The notes beneath the pieces are model-generated. The model did no database searches, was not told where the DNA came from, and worked only from the letters and a program-made list of their open reading frames with translations. Shown here piece by piece: positions 23,991-36,300 of a stretch of 64,000 nt of DNA (positions within the stretch are counted from its first letter, which is position 1; each line of letters starts with the position of its first letter). The position numbers and the translations under genes are program-made. The DNA comes from Phaseolus vulgaris (Eukaryota; Streptophyta; Magnoliopsida; Fabales; Fabaceae), in NCBI RefSeq assembly GCF_000499845.2, contig NC_023750.2:15293503-15357502 (forward strand). The letters are read 5' to 3'.

Positions 23991-24895
23991 ACAGAGGACT
24001 CTATTTATAGTGATTTGATTTATGGGTCTTGACACTTATGGGTCGAATATCGGTTGTCAACTGACATGCGTAATGATTCCTTAATGCTAGGAATGTATAT
24101 CTTTCAATTTAATTAGTTTATCTATTATGTTGGAGATATTTTTCATATATTTTGGAGTGTAAGTTGACACATTCAACGTCATCATAATTATTATTACATG
24201 TTTATTTATTATGTACCTTTGTGGTATTTGACTCGATCGATCATCTTATCGACACTGTTTCTTCCGATATCGACCGGTACACATATAATATTTGCAACAT
24301 AATATGCCTCAAATTAAAGAGGTTGCGTGAACAAATTGTCCAAATTTATTGAAAGAAATAAAGTGAGCAACTCACTTTAAATGTGGCTCCTGGAGTAGCT
24401 ATGGTAATAATAAGATCATAATATTCATATAACTTCAAAATAATTTTTTATTTTTCCCTTTGTTTGACCCATATAATGGGCATGGGGGCAAGCAATGAGT
24501 GAGATTTTGGTGGTGTTTCATTGATTGCTGTATGAAAAAGAGTTTTATTAAAAGCTCTTGAATTGTACACAGTTAGGTCAATTTTATCCCCCTATCGTAT
24601 TTTCTACTTCATTCATCAACAGATTAATCCACTGAAATTGGCAATAATGCATGCATAATTTCTTTTAAATTTTTAAAAGCCGTGAAATTTCTTTTTAAGA
24701 AAAAATAATTTAAATTATATAAGACCGACTTCAATTATTTAAAACAAAAACTACTGGGATCAGTATATTGTGTAATTTTATTTTTGTTTAATAAAAACTG
24801 ATAATATTTAATCATAAATAAAAGAAAATAATATATATACGTGTCATCATGTAAATCTTGAGATAGAGGAAGACTGATCATATTAAAACATTAGT
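23991..24895. other. Unassigned AT-rich sequence
   Basis: No gene, RNA or repeat boundary recognised. Confidence 0.35.
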
Positions 24896-24899
24896 GTAC

Positions 24900-25985
24900 T
24901 AGACCAGAGCACTCAGAGCTCAGCACTTTAAGGTCAGCCTTCAGCACCTGCCATACAGATCAGCTCGGCTTTTGGGCCATGTTGGTGGACCATGTGATTG
25001 GGCCTCGAATGTATGTATTAGTCATTTTTGTATGTTTAGTGTAACCCTTCGTACATAAGGCCTAGGCGGCAAACCAGGGGTAGTTATGGACCTAGGGGTG
25101 CGCTTAGTGCACATGGGTCTAGTTCAAGTAAAACATTTTCTTTTAAACCTAAGTCGATGTGTGTTAGGACACGTAAAGTTTAGGTTGCATGTATGTGTTG
25201 GGTTAGACTCACTTCCTATGTGGAGGTCCAGTCAAATATTAATCTTTAACGTTTTTTCGAACAGAGAGACAGCAGTCAACAGAATAGACAGATAGAAAAA
25301 GAAAGAGAAAAGAGAAAAGATAGAAAATTTCACTCAGCAACTTCCGGCCACCACCAACGCTTTGTTCACCATTGAATCGGGCTGAAATTTTGTCATCAGG
25401 TTCATACTTTGTGTGAATTCAATCAGACCGTTCGGATCTTGCAGAAGTTGTTTGAGCAGAGAGAAATTCATCTCACACTGCAGCAGCATTCTCAGCGTTT
25501 CTATTGAGGACGAAACTTTTCAGATTGTTTCGTCCACCGTTGGATTGAGCTGAAATTTTTTCAGAAGGTTCATACTTCGTGGTGCTTCAATTAGACCGTT
25601 AGGATTGTTCAAAAGTCATTGGAACAGGGATATATAGGCCGCGTATGGTAACTCCAGTTTTGTGAATTTTTCAGGTTTCTTATTCTCTATTGTATTGCTA
25701 TTTGGTTGGTTATTAAGCACAATTTGTATTGTGATTTGAGACTCTCTTGTAACCATAAATTTGATCATAGTGGAGCTTGATTGACTGACTTGTGCCCGTG
25801 GTTTTTACTTCTCACATTGAGAAGGTTTTCCACCTTAAAATTTTCGTGTCTTCTTGAAGTGTATTTTGTGTTGCTGTCATTATTTGTTATTGCTCCTCAC
25901 ATATTCTTGCAAGTTGGGGAAATTATTATGCGTTGCTTATTGCTCTTGTTGAGATATTATTTTTATTGTATTGAATTTCCCATCA
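24900..25985 (+). repeat. Copia-type LTR-like sequence with internal duplication
   Basis: The segment 25775-25850 (gtggtttttac, then gagaaggttttccacc) resembles a conserved stretch near the 3' end of many plant Copia LTRs, and a TATA-like GATATATAGG lies near 25629. Upstream, two diverged tandem copies of about 85 bp (25368-25455 and 25540-25625) share gctgaaattttktcaKmagg and ggttcatact. No coding region follows and neither end could be fixed by a TSD, so this is a solo or broken LTR at best. Confidence 0.45.
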
Positions 25986-26168
25986 GTATGATGCGTAGCG
26001 CCACGCTGAGGGTGCCATGAATTGGTGAGTGCCCTTCATTTCCAAAATGTTGGTGGTAGATAGTTAAAAATGACATGAAAAAGAAGGTCGACAAATAAGA
26101 GAAAATGTTTGTTTTAGATAATTGCTTTGGATTGAAAGAGAACAACAACAAATAACAACAAAATCACG

Positions 26169-26404
26169 AAATTGGTTTTTATCTCAAGTCCAAACTTTAT
26201 TCTTCATGAACGTTTGTAGTAAGGAAATTATTGGAATAAGTCTTTTTTTTTTAAGTAACAAATGATTTTTCAGCATGAAAATATCCTGGTCCACATTGAA
26301 ATTTTATTTGCCACATAAAAAAATTTACAATAACTCAATTTAATAATTTCCTTACTATAAGTATTCATAAGGTCTAAAGTTTGGATGAAGATGAAAATCA
26401 ATTT
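26169..26404. mobile_element. MITE-like inverted-repeat element
   Basis: The left arm (AAATTGGTTTTTATCT, CCAAACTTTA, TAGTAAGGAAATTATT) is mirrored on the right (AATAATTTCCTTACTATA, TAAAGTTTGG, AGATGAAAATCAATTT). The imperfect terminal inverted repeats are about 60 bp and the loop about 110 bp. No open frame is present. The superfamily cannot be assigned because no clear TSD is visible. Confidence 0.7.
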
Positions 26405-27045
26405 AAAAAAAAATAAAAAAAAAATACAGGAACGAATCCTTTTAATACTTATACAGATTGATGCATTTGAGTATTTTGCCTTTAAATTGAGGTAGGGTTA
26501 ATTATGTTATTTTAGAATATAATTTTTCTTGAAGGAAGTTTCAGAAATAAAATATAAAATACCAAATAATTCACACTTGAAAACTGCACATCAATGTTCA
26601 AAACGAAGGACTTTATTATGGCTTATCTGTATAACTTTCCTTTATAACATAAAACTGAGTTTCTCAAAATTATAAACTTTTATGAAGAAATATTTATTTT
26701 CTAAAAATAAAACACATAAATTAAAATGAGTTAATATAAAAACTCGATTGTATCTTTTTCTTACAGTTTATTTTCCATAAAGAATTGAACAAACAAAACC
26801 AACGTACACGCAATTTAAACCAATTTTGGATGAGAGTTATAGTGGTGGGCTCCTAAAAGGGTCTTATAAATTTATAAGTATTTATATAAGGGTCCTGATA
26901 CTTTCCAACCATTTTTTAAAACGCACTTAACAATCAATAATAATAATATTATTTTAATAATTTTTATATCATTTTATTATAAATTTATCTTTTGTTATAT
27001 ATTTTTTTAAAAAACTATTAAATCAAAAATTATATATAACTGTAG
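26405..27045. other. AT-rich spacer before the Copia element
   Basis: AT-rich DNA with homopolymer runs and no supported feature. Confidence 0.4.
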
Positions 27046-27251
27046 GGTTAGTGCATTACTGTTATTTTACTTATGTTACCGTTAAGCAAGATTACTTTTA
27101 TGTAAGGACTCTTTTATCCGTATATATTTTACTCTCTCACCACAGCAACGGTTACTTTTGAGTTACCTAATAAAGAAGTATTCTTTCTTTTTCTCTAATA
27201 AAGAAGTATTCTTTCTTTTTCTCTTTGCATGGCCCTCTCTTCACTGCAACA
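27046..27251 (+). repeat. Copia 5' LTR with internal tandem duplication
   Basis: Matches the 3' LTR at 30880 but starts GG where the partner has TG. It carries two copies of taataaagaagtattctttc (near 27168 and 27196) against one in the 3' LTR. Confidence 0.75.
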
Positions 27252-27554
27252 TGTATCAAGAGCACAAAATTTTTCTTTTGTGGCTTCCATCATGTCTGAG
27301 ACATTTTCAATGAAATAGAAGCTCTTTTATTGGCGCAAGTAGAATGTCTTGACAAACACCATCTTCTTGATCCTCTTGCTTCTCCTGTAGCTATTCTTGT
27401 CTCATGGAATCCAGTATCTTCAAGAACTGATAAGGTTAAGAACAAGTTCAATAGTTTTCGTGGAAACCATGACTCTTATCGTTCAGGTTCTCTTCAATGG
27501 TCTCGTTCAGGTTCTCTTCAAGGGTCTTCCAACTACCGACCTCACCAACATGAC

Positions 27555-30500
27555 TCATGGCATTATTCTTAAACCCCAACCCACTTGTCAAATATGCAAG
27601 AAAATCGGGCATACTATTGAGTTTTTTGCTGGCAAAGGTATGATCAACACTCTTCCACTAAGGCTCACGCAAATTTCACTCAACTGCAAGACACCGATTC
27701 CAGTGCTCCTTCTCTGTTAGGTATTCTTTCTTCTGTTGACGACCCTCTGTGGTACCCAGACAGTGGAGCCACACACCATATCACGAACAACTCCTCTACT
27801 TACACTAGCAAGAATTCTTATGACGGCACTGACACAGTAAAGATGGGTAATGACACAGGTTTGAAAATCTCTACTATTGGTTCTGCTCATATTCGTTCTT
27901 CTACTTCCAATAACAATCTTGTTTTAAAAGATCTTCTTCATGTTCCTGAAATCACTAAGAATCTTATCAGCGTTTCTAAATTATGTATTGATAATAACGT
28001 TTTCTTTGAATTTCATTCTAACACATGTTATGTTATTCATCAGGTTACGAAAAGAGTTATGCTTCAGGACATTCTTAAAAATGGCTTGTATATATTTCCT
28101 ACTTTGCTATCTGTTTCTCAGTGTTCTGTAAATTCTCTATCTTTCACTGCTGATAAAATCAATGTAAACACATGGCATGAACGTTTTGGCCATTGCAATT
28201 TTAAAGTTCTCAAACAAATTATGTCACACTGTAATATACGTGTTTCTGATAATATTCAATTTTGCTCTGCTTGTATTCGTTGAAAAAGTCATCAATTACC
28301 TTTCTAACTTCTGTGCATACTTGTACTAAGCCTCTTGAACTGATTTACACTGATATCTGGGGACCTTCCCCTTTCATGGCTTCCAATGGTGCTCCCTATT
28401 ATGTTTCTTTTTAGATGCCTACACTAAATTTACTTGGATTTATGTCATGCATAAAAAGTCTCAAGTCATCAATATTTTTAAAACCTTTAAAGGTCTTGTT
28501 GAAAAACAAACGGGGTACACAATTTGTGCTCTTCAAACAGACAATGCCAGAGAGTATCTTTCTCTCACTCCTTTTTTGCATCACCATGGGATACAACATC
28601 GTCTTACTTGTCCCTATACTCATGAAAAAAATGGCTCTGTTGAACGCAAACACCATCACATTGTTGATATGGGTTTGACGTTGCTTGAGGTTGCCCCTCT
28701 CCCGCTTCGTTTCTGGGATGAAGCGTTTATCACCTCCGTTCATAGTTCATATTATTAACGTTCTTCCCACATATGTTTTAAAAGGTAATAATCCATATCA
28801 TCAATTGTTTCAACGTCAACCGGATTATACAAAATTTAAGATCTTTGGTTGTGCTTGTTATCCTAGTTTAAGACCTTACAATCAACACAAATTTGTGTTT
28901 CGTTATGCATGTTGTTTGTTTCTTGGATATAGTATTCAACATGTAGGTTATATCTGTCTTACTCCTGAAGGTAAAACCATTATTTCATGTCATGTGGTGT
29001 TCAATGAAACAACGTTTCCATACTCTGCTCATCCCAATCAGTATAAGATTGACTCCTGCACCTCCCAGGTAACCACTGATATTGTTCCTTCTATCACTGT
29101 TATGCAACAATGTAATCAACCCTCTTCCACCTCTGTTTTAGATACTGCCTCTCCCTCCAATCTTTCATCAACTCAAAGTCACTGTGATACCCTCATTCCT
29201 CCCTCTCCCACTCCTACCCCTCCTGCTAACACTCATCCTATGATTACCCGTGCAAAAGTTGGTGTTTTTAAACCCAAAGCTTATCATACATCTCTAAACG
29301 CTATTCCTTCCCTTCCTATTTCTGTCAAAACTGTTATTGCTTCTCCCATTTGGTTTACTGCCATGACCGAAGAATATAATGCTTTACTCTCAAATAAAAC
29401 TTGGACTTTAACCTCTCTTCCTCCAGGAGAACCACTAGTTGGTTGCAAGTGGATCTATAAAACTAAGCTTAATGCAAATGGATCTCTACAATGATGCAAA
29501 GCAAGACTTGTGGCCAAAGGATTCAACCAAACAGAAGGACTTGACTATTCAGAGACTTTCAGCCCTGTCGTTCGTCACACTACCATTCGTTTGGTTCTTG
29601 CTCATGTTGTTGCCTCTCGTTGGTTCGTTCGTCAAATTGATATCAATACTGTGTTTCTTAATGGTGACCTCACTGAATGTGTTTACATGCAACAACCTCT
29701 TGGCTTTACGTCCACGGATCCGCATCTTGTCTGTCACCTTCACAAAGCAATTTATGGCCTGAAGCAAGCTCCTCGTTCGTGGTTTCTTAAGTTAAGTAAT
29801 ACCTTAAAACATCTTGGTTTTCGTTCAACTATAAGTGATAGTTCTCTCTTTGTTAAGTTTGCCTCCAATGACACTCTTTACGTTCTAATCTATGTAGACG
29901 ATATTCTTATTATGGGTTCTTCAGAGACTGCAGTAACTGGTCTCATTGCTAGTCTTAAATCCTTTTTGCACTAAAAGACCTGGGTCCTCTTCATCATTTT
30001 CTGGGTATTCAAGTTTCTCGTACTTCAACTGGGAACATGCACCTCTCTCAAACTCAATATATTCGTGAGCTTCTTCGCAAGACCAACATGCTAGATTCCA
30101 ATCCCCAACCAACTCCCATGATTTCCTCTATTCGTCTTCAACAATCTTCTTCATAAGTTTTCTCTGATCCTATAATGTACAGATTTGTTGTAAGTGCTTT
30201 GCAGTACCTCCTTGTCACTCGCCCCGAGTTATCATACTCAGTCAACAAAGTTGTGCAATTCATGCATGATCCTCATGTTCATCATTGGCAAGCAGTCAAA
30301 TGTATACTTACTATCTTGCGGGTACTGTCGATCATGGTCTCCTGGTTCATCAGCATTCCTCCTCCTCCATTATTGCTTTCTCCGATGCCGATTGGGTGCA
30401 AATGTTGATGACAGAAAATCCACAACCAGTTATTGTATCTATTTTGGTTCCAATCTCATCTCTTGGTCCTCTCACAAACAGAAAACTGTTTCCCGTAGCA

Positions 30501-30784
30501 GTACAAAAGCTGAATATCGTGCCATAGCTGCTGTTATGACTGAAATCTTATGGCTTCAGTCCCTTCTTCATGAATTACACATTCCCATCCTTACTTCAAA
30601 GCTTTTTTCTGACAATCTTGGTGTTGTGCTTCTAAGTGCCAATCCTATTATGCACTCCAAATCAAAACATTTCGAGCTTAACTTACACTTTGTTAGAGAT
30701 CACATTCAAAAACAGCACATTACTCTTTTGCATATACCTGCTCGTTATCAAGTGACCGATCCTCTAACTAAACCAATCTCTTGA
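27555..30784 (+). pseudogene. Copia protease-integrase-RT-RNase H pseudogene
   Basis: In order: zinc knuckle remnant (27580), protease motif DSGATHHI (27762), pre-integrase segment WHERFGHCNFKVL (28175), integrase fragments TDNAREYLS and EKNGSVERKHH (28540-28660), then the reverse transcriptase. The latter spans 29439-29974 with [21 protein letters not shown] and YVDDILIMG. RNase H at 30194-30784 has DRKSTTSYCIYFGSNLISW and SRSSTKAEYRAIA. Frames change at several points and in-frame stops occur throughout, so no functional polyprotein can be made. Confidence 0.92.
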
Positions 30785-30879
30785 TCCGATTTTCTATCAC
30801 TCAAGAATAAACTCACAAATTTTCTATCACTCAGGAATAAACTCACAGTTATTGTGAACCACCATAAGTTTATCGAGGG

Positions 30880-31042
30880 TGTTAATGTATTACTGTTATG
30901 TTACCGTTAGGCAAGGTTACTCTTATCTAACTTATGTGTATATATTTTAGTCTCTCACCATAGTAACAATTACTTTTGAGTATACTTAATAAAGAAGTAT
31001 TCTTTCTCTTTCTCTTTGCATTGGCCCTCTGTTCACGGTAAG
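30880..31042 (+). repeat. Copia 3' LTR, 450 bp upstream of FAO
   Basis: Begins TGTTAATGTATTACTG after a purine-rich tract and keeps a TATA-like TGTATATATTTTAG near 30950. It points towards the FAO gene, so read-out transcription into FAO is possible in principle. Confidence 0.78.
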
Positions 31043-31390
31043 ACGGTATATAATGGATGTAATGTATAATTTTCTTTTATACAAAGTTAGATGACATTTA
31101 AAAGAATAAATTAATTATAATTTCTAAAAAAAGTCATTTACTCATACTATAAATGATAGATACATAAAAAATAATATAAATGATATGAAAGAGAAGAAGT
31201 TATGATAGATACACATGGCTGGTAGGTGATATTGGAAAAGAGGGTTTTAATGGAAAGCACGAGGAGTTGAGTTGTTGGGGTTTAGATAGTTCCATTTACA
31301 GACACACTAACTACACTCTTGTGGATGCATAGGAGTGTGTTTTTGGGTTTTCTTACCTGTCTTTGGTTAATGATATACAAGAAAACCAAG

Positions 31391-31425
31391 CTCTCTTTCT
31401 CTCTCTCTCTCTCCATATATACAAC
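31391..31425 (+). promoter_or_regulatory. FAO core promoter candidate: CT repeat and TATA-like box
   Basis: A pyrimidine-rich (CT)n stretch at about 31391-31412 is followed by CCATATATACAAC, a reasonable TATA box about 80 bp before the chosen ATG. (CT)n tracts next to the transcription start are common in plant promoters. Placement is inference. Confidence 0.45.
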
Positions 31426-31492
31426 ACATCTTGATTAATCAATTACATAGCACAGAGTGGTGATATTGTGCAGTTGGTGTAGAGGGAGAGAG

Positions 31493-33298
31493 ATGAAGAG
31501 AGAGTGTCATCCTGTGCTGAGAGGAGGAAGAAGAGGAAGCAGAAACACTACAGATCCTCTTCCTTCAGCTGAGATGGAATCCCTTACAAGCATATGTGAG
31601 GCTTTCTTTCCTCCTCTGCAGTTGGAACATTTGGACAAACACAACTCAAAAACCAAAGCTGTGCAACATTTCTGGAAATCTTCTGCCTCTCAATTCCCTA
31701 TCCCTCAAGAGGTACCACTCCTTCACTTTCACATCTTCTGTGCTTATTTATTTCCTTCTATAAAATTCTTAATTAAACTATATATTTTATTTAGTTTTTC
31801 GTTATATCAAGTTTTTCATGATAATTGATATAATTTAATTTTAATTTTTATATTTAAAAACGAAAAAATATTTCTGATTTTACACATACACCATTTTTAA
31901 ATTATTTACCTTTACAAAATTTAATTATTATAGTGTATGTCAAACTATAATAATCTGCATCTCAATCCATTATAATCTATTAACTTAAATAGAAAGTCAT
32001 TATATAAATATTAGGATAAATTCTTTTCTATGATCTAGTTACACTTCACCACGCATTTAAATATAAGAGTTAGGTATTTATATACGTGTTTGTTGCATTT
32101 TTTATATAATAATGATACCAGCAAATTAAATATTTATCTTGATCATGTAACCATAATCAACTCCATCATTAATTTCTAGCAATTTGTGTGTAATTTGTTT
32201 TGAATTGAGCAAAAGGATAATTGATTTGATGGGGAGAAAGAGAATTAGGGCTCATAATTGAGAGATGCATGTTTAGGAAAAGAGAGATAAAGACTTTCAA
32301 AAACTTGTGGTTGTTATATGATTATTTTTCTTTGTCGGTGATATTATTTCGAAATTAATAACTTGAAAGTTGTATTTTTTTAATATTCTTGTCACATCTT
32401 CAACTATATCCTTAGTGTTGGGTTACCTTTGATAAGAGGACAAACGATCTACCACTTTCTTTCTTGATTCACAAAATTTGATGTTGTCTAACTAACCTCT
32501 TTAAACATAAGCAAAATTACTTAAGTTTTTTTACTAATTTAGAAAATTAATTTAAATTACATAATTTTATTAATTATTTATATATATTTTTTTTTAATTT
32601 CATTTCATCAAAACTATATAAAAATAGAAATATTAAAAATAAATTTAAATTAAATTAAAGACATTTTCAAAACATATAACAAAAAATATAAAATAGCTAA
32701 AATATATATTTTAGTTCACAATTTATAACTTTTTCTACTTATAATTCAGATTGTAAGAAATATTATAACTAAGCAATAACTTCTTACCCGTAACTTTACT
32801 ATATACAAAGACAAATTATCTAACAACTAAATAAGGTATAAAGAAGTTACACTAAATCTACAAAAGCATTTCAACTCTATTATATTTTTGTGATTTGAGT
32901 TGAATTTTATTTAACACATATTTATGAATTTTAAATTAGAAAAATCCAACTCAATTTTGTATATATAACAAATATATAATATTAGTTTAATAATTTTATT
33001 AAAAATTATATTTTATTATATTAATAAATATGAATTTTATATATTACACTATTTTCACTATTTTATAATTATTAAAAAATATAAAACTAGTTATTTCAAT
33101 GTATTTTTTCTTAATGAATAATTACTTTTTTTTTAATTTTTCGTTCAACTCAAGGCAACCTAATATAATGGAATTGAATTGAGTTAGATTATTAATTAAT
33201 AAATCCAACTCAACACGATCCAATGATATTTAATTATTAAAATATATAAAAAGATAAATTAAACTCAATTTCCACCTAACCAGTAACAGTACACCTCA

Positions 33299-33341
<43 letters not shown>

Positions 33342-36300
33342 CTGTAATAAATGTTTAGAATTGTCAATTATTTTTTCCATAGAAAGAAAACTTGTTCTCC
33401 CTTCCCTCACTTCCTTCTTCCTCAACCACTCCATAAACAAAGTTGTTATATATATATTTTTTATTTGAAGAAGACATAAGGCATCTCTTTCATATGTTAT
33501 AAATGGAATTAAATGATATTCGTATTAATTACTATTATAACTTTTTATGAATCTACCCACTTTAGGTTCCTTAGTTAATTATCGTGTCATCAACTTGGTA
33601 GGACTGATTTTTTTTAATATTATAATAACCATGCACAAATCTTTAATTTAGTTTTATTATTAAGTTTTTGAAAGTTTTAAAACACTACATACACATGGTT
33701 CTCTTGTTTGAAATTTTATCAAGAAAATATGAGAATTTTTTTTAACTCCTAGATGATAATGGAATAGTTATTTATTACTTTTTACACATTTTATCATCAC
33801 TCAAAATTGATAAAGACTTTGTTTGGCAAAAACTAGTTAAATAAAGTTAAAAGATGAAAACCAAAAGGTAATAATTCATATTTCTAAACACTTTAAATCA
33901 GGTTAAACATTGTATCCTAAACCTAAAGGAAAATACTGCTTGAATCAGATTGTATCACTTAAAGAATTCTCTAATAAAACAAGAACATGTTTAGAGAATG
34001 TAAAAATCATCTAATAACTCTATTTTAACTTTGGGTGTTCTAACATTATTACAAAATTAAAATCAATGCCAAATTAATCTTAAAAAAAAAATTAGTGATT
34101 ACTAAATTAAGAATTTAAAAACGAAATTTCTTAAAATATACAGTAAGAAGGAAAATGAACTTTATTTCTGAAAATCGCCTATGGTCATGAGTGCCATAAA
34201 CTTCTGTGTTTTAGAAATTCTAAGAGTTTAAACACTAATTATCTGTTTATTTTACATCATCAATTGAGAACTAAAGGAAACAACTGAAGCATAAAAGAAT
34301 GTATATAAAAAGTAGAATGATTAATTTCGAAGTATATGAATTAAAATACAAAATTTTGATAAGTAAATGGACCAGACTAATAATAATCAAATCGTGAAAC
34401 CCACGACCCCCTTGCATGCAAGTGTGCAATATTGGGTCACCCCCTCATGGCCACACTAACAAAAGTTTCATGTCATAATACTAAAATGGTTTAAACTTTT
34501 TTATATGTTTAATATTTATTTTTTTTTATTTTCCTACTATTATTATTTTGGTAAAAAAAATTGTGATGAAAAAAACTTGGCCGAAAGGTGAGTTTTTAAT
34601 AATTTTGTTATCTATTTATAAAAATCATGGGAGAAATGTGCTCGTGTGTACTTGTATCAACAATGTCATTAACAAAAATATAAATAATATAAGGGGGAAC
34701 TTTTTAGTGTGTAGATATAGTTGAGAATAAAACAGAATTTACAAATTTAATTAATTAATGTATTATTTAATAATTTAGTTATAAAATATGTTTTTAATTC
34801 AGAATTAGATTTTGTTTTTAAATTACATAAAATTATATATGCAAAAGTATTTATTAATAAAATATTATTTGTGATCTTATTCATAAAGTAGTAAAATATG
34901 AATCACTTGATTAAACTTTTAATTTTATTAAATTTGACATAAACCATGCAAATAATGTAAAGTTATAAAAAAATAGTTGAATTAAAAAAATTCATTTTTT
35001 ATTGCTAGTTATTTATGTAGTTATGTGGATATATAATAGGAATTTACCTTATAATTATACCATTGTAGGGTAAAATGTGAAAGGGAGTGTTGGGTAGCTT
35101 GTTTTCCATCGAAGTTTGCATCATACCAAAACAACTAAGAGCATTGCAAAAGAGTTTCTTGGGGAGTTTTTGTATTAGTAAAAATATTATTCTAACATGG
35201 CCCTCATAAATAAACAGTGATTCATATGAAAGAATTTCTTGAATTTGAAGGAAGTAGTTTTACTAGCTAGAATTTAAAATGTGAAATGTGCATAGACTGC
35301 AGATATGCTGATAAAAAGAGCTTTGAAAGAAGCATTGATATTTGTGAGATTGATCCTATGGATGCTGTCAACAAGGTTGGGCACATTGTTGCTATGTGGG
35401 ACTCTCTGTCTGAGTAAGAAATGGCCTTGCATCCACAACTTCTCTAATATTTCTTTAGACAACAGAGAAAAGGTTCTGCAGAAATGGTTTAAGCACCGCT
35501 TCTTCACACCTATTAGACTTGCATTCCTTTACGTCAAAGTTCTGTGCCTCTTTGTTTTCTTCTCTCAGGTCATGCCACTTTCTTCATTCACAACTTCTCA
35601 TTCATGATCATATCTCTTCCCTGTCTTACTAATTGTGAGTCATGGAATATTCCCTTGTGTGCAGTGTGATGAGAAGGGTCAAAACCCAGCATGGGAAGCT
35701 GTAGGATATAAGGTTGACACTGATGGGATCACAAAACAGGTTCAAAAAGAGAGGCCTCTTGAAAAGGGAATAGTGGAAGGTAGGAATGAGAGTGATTGGA
35801 GCCTGCCTAAGTCTCTTGGTGAGAAAGGTCTTGAAGTTTCTGTAGATGCTGGAAACAATGTCCTTGGAATAAAGTGTGATGTGGTAATTGTTGGGTCTGG
35901 TTGTGGGGGAGGAGTTGCAGCTGCTACTCTGGCAAGTTCAGGCTTGAAGGTGCTTGTTCTTGAGAAGGGTAACTACTATACCTCCAGTGATTATTCTTCT
36001 CTAGAAGGGCCTTCTTTGAATGAGCTTTATGAATTAGGAGGAACTTTTGCATCCTGGGATGGAAACATGGCGATTCTGGCAGGGTCAACGGTAGGTGGTG
36101 GTTCTGCTGTTAATTGGGCAGCATCTATTAGAACACCGGATAGCGTGCTTAAGGAATGGGAAAAAGAACACAAATTATCACTCTTTTCGAGTCATGAATA
36201 TCTTTCTGCCATGGACATGGTTTGCAAAAGGATTGGTGTAACCGACAAGTGTGTGGAGGAAGGGCTCCAGAATCAAGTCCTCAGAAAAGGTTGTAAGAAT

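Larger units (their letters stand above)
27046..31042 (+). mobile_element. Decayed Copia element, gag largely deleted, upstream of FAO
   Basis: A short LTR at 27046-27251 and its partner at 30880-31042 share TTACTGTTA, GTTACCGTTA, ACTTTTGAGT and AATAAAGAAGTATTCTTTC. A primer-binding-site-like TGTATCAAGAGC follows the 5' LTR; a purine-rich TATCGAGGGTG precedes the 3' LTR. Almost nothing of gag lies between the leader and a zinc knuckle-like CQICKKIGHT, so gag has been deleted. Pol is present but broken. The 5' LTR has a 27-bp internal tandem duplication (about 27168-27222) that the 3' LTR lacks. No matching TSD is visible. Confidence 0.88.

Noticed and set aside
31457..31492. Upstream in-frame ATG giving 12 extra residues for FAO
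   Set aside because: FAO proteins start at the [16 protein letters not shown] motif; the extra residues have no family support. It cannot be excluded without transcript data.
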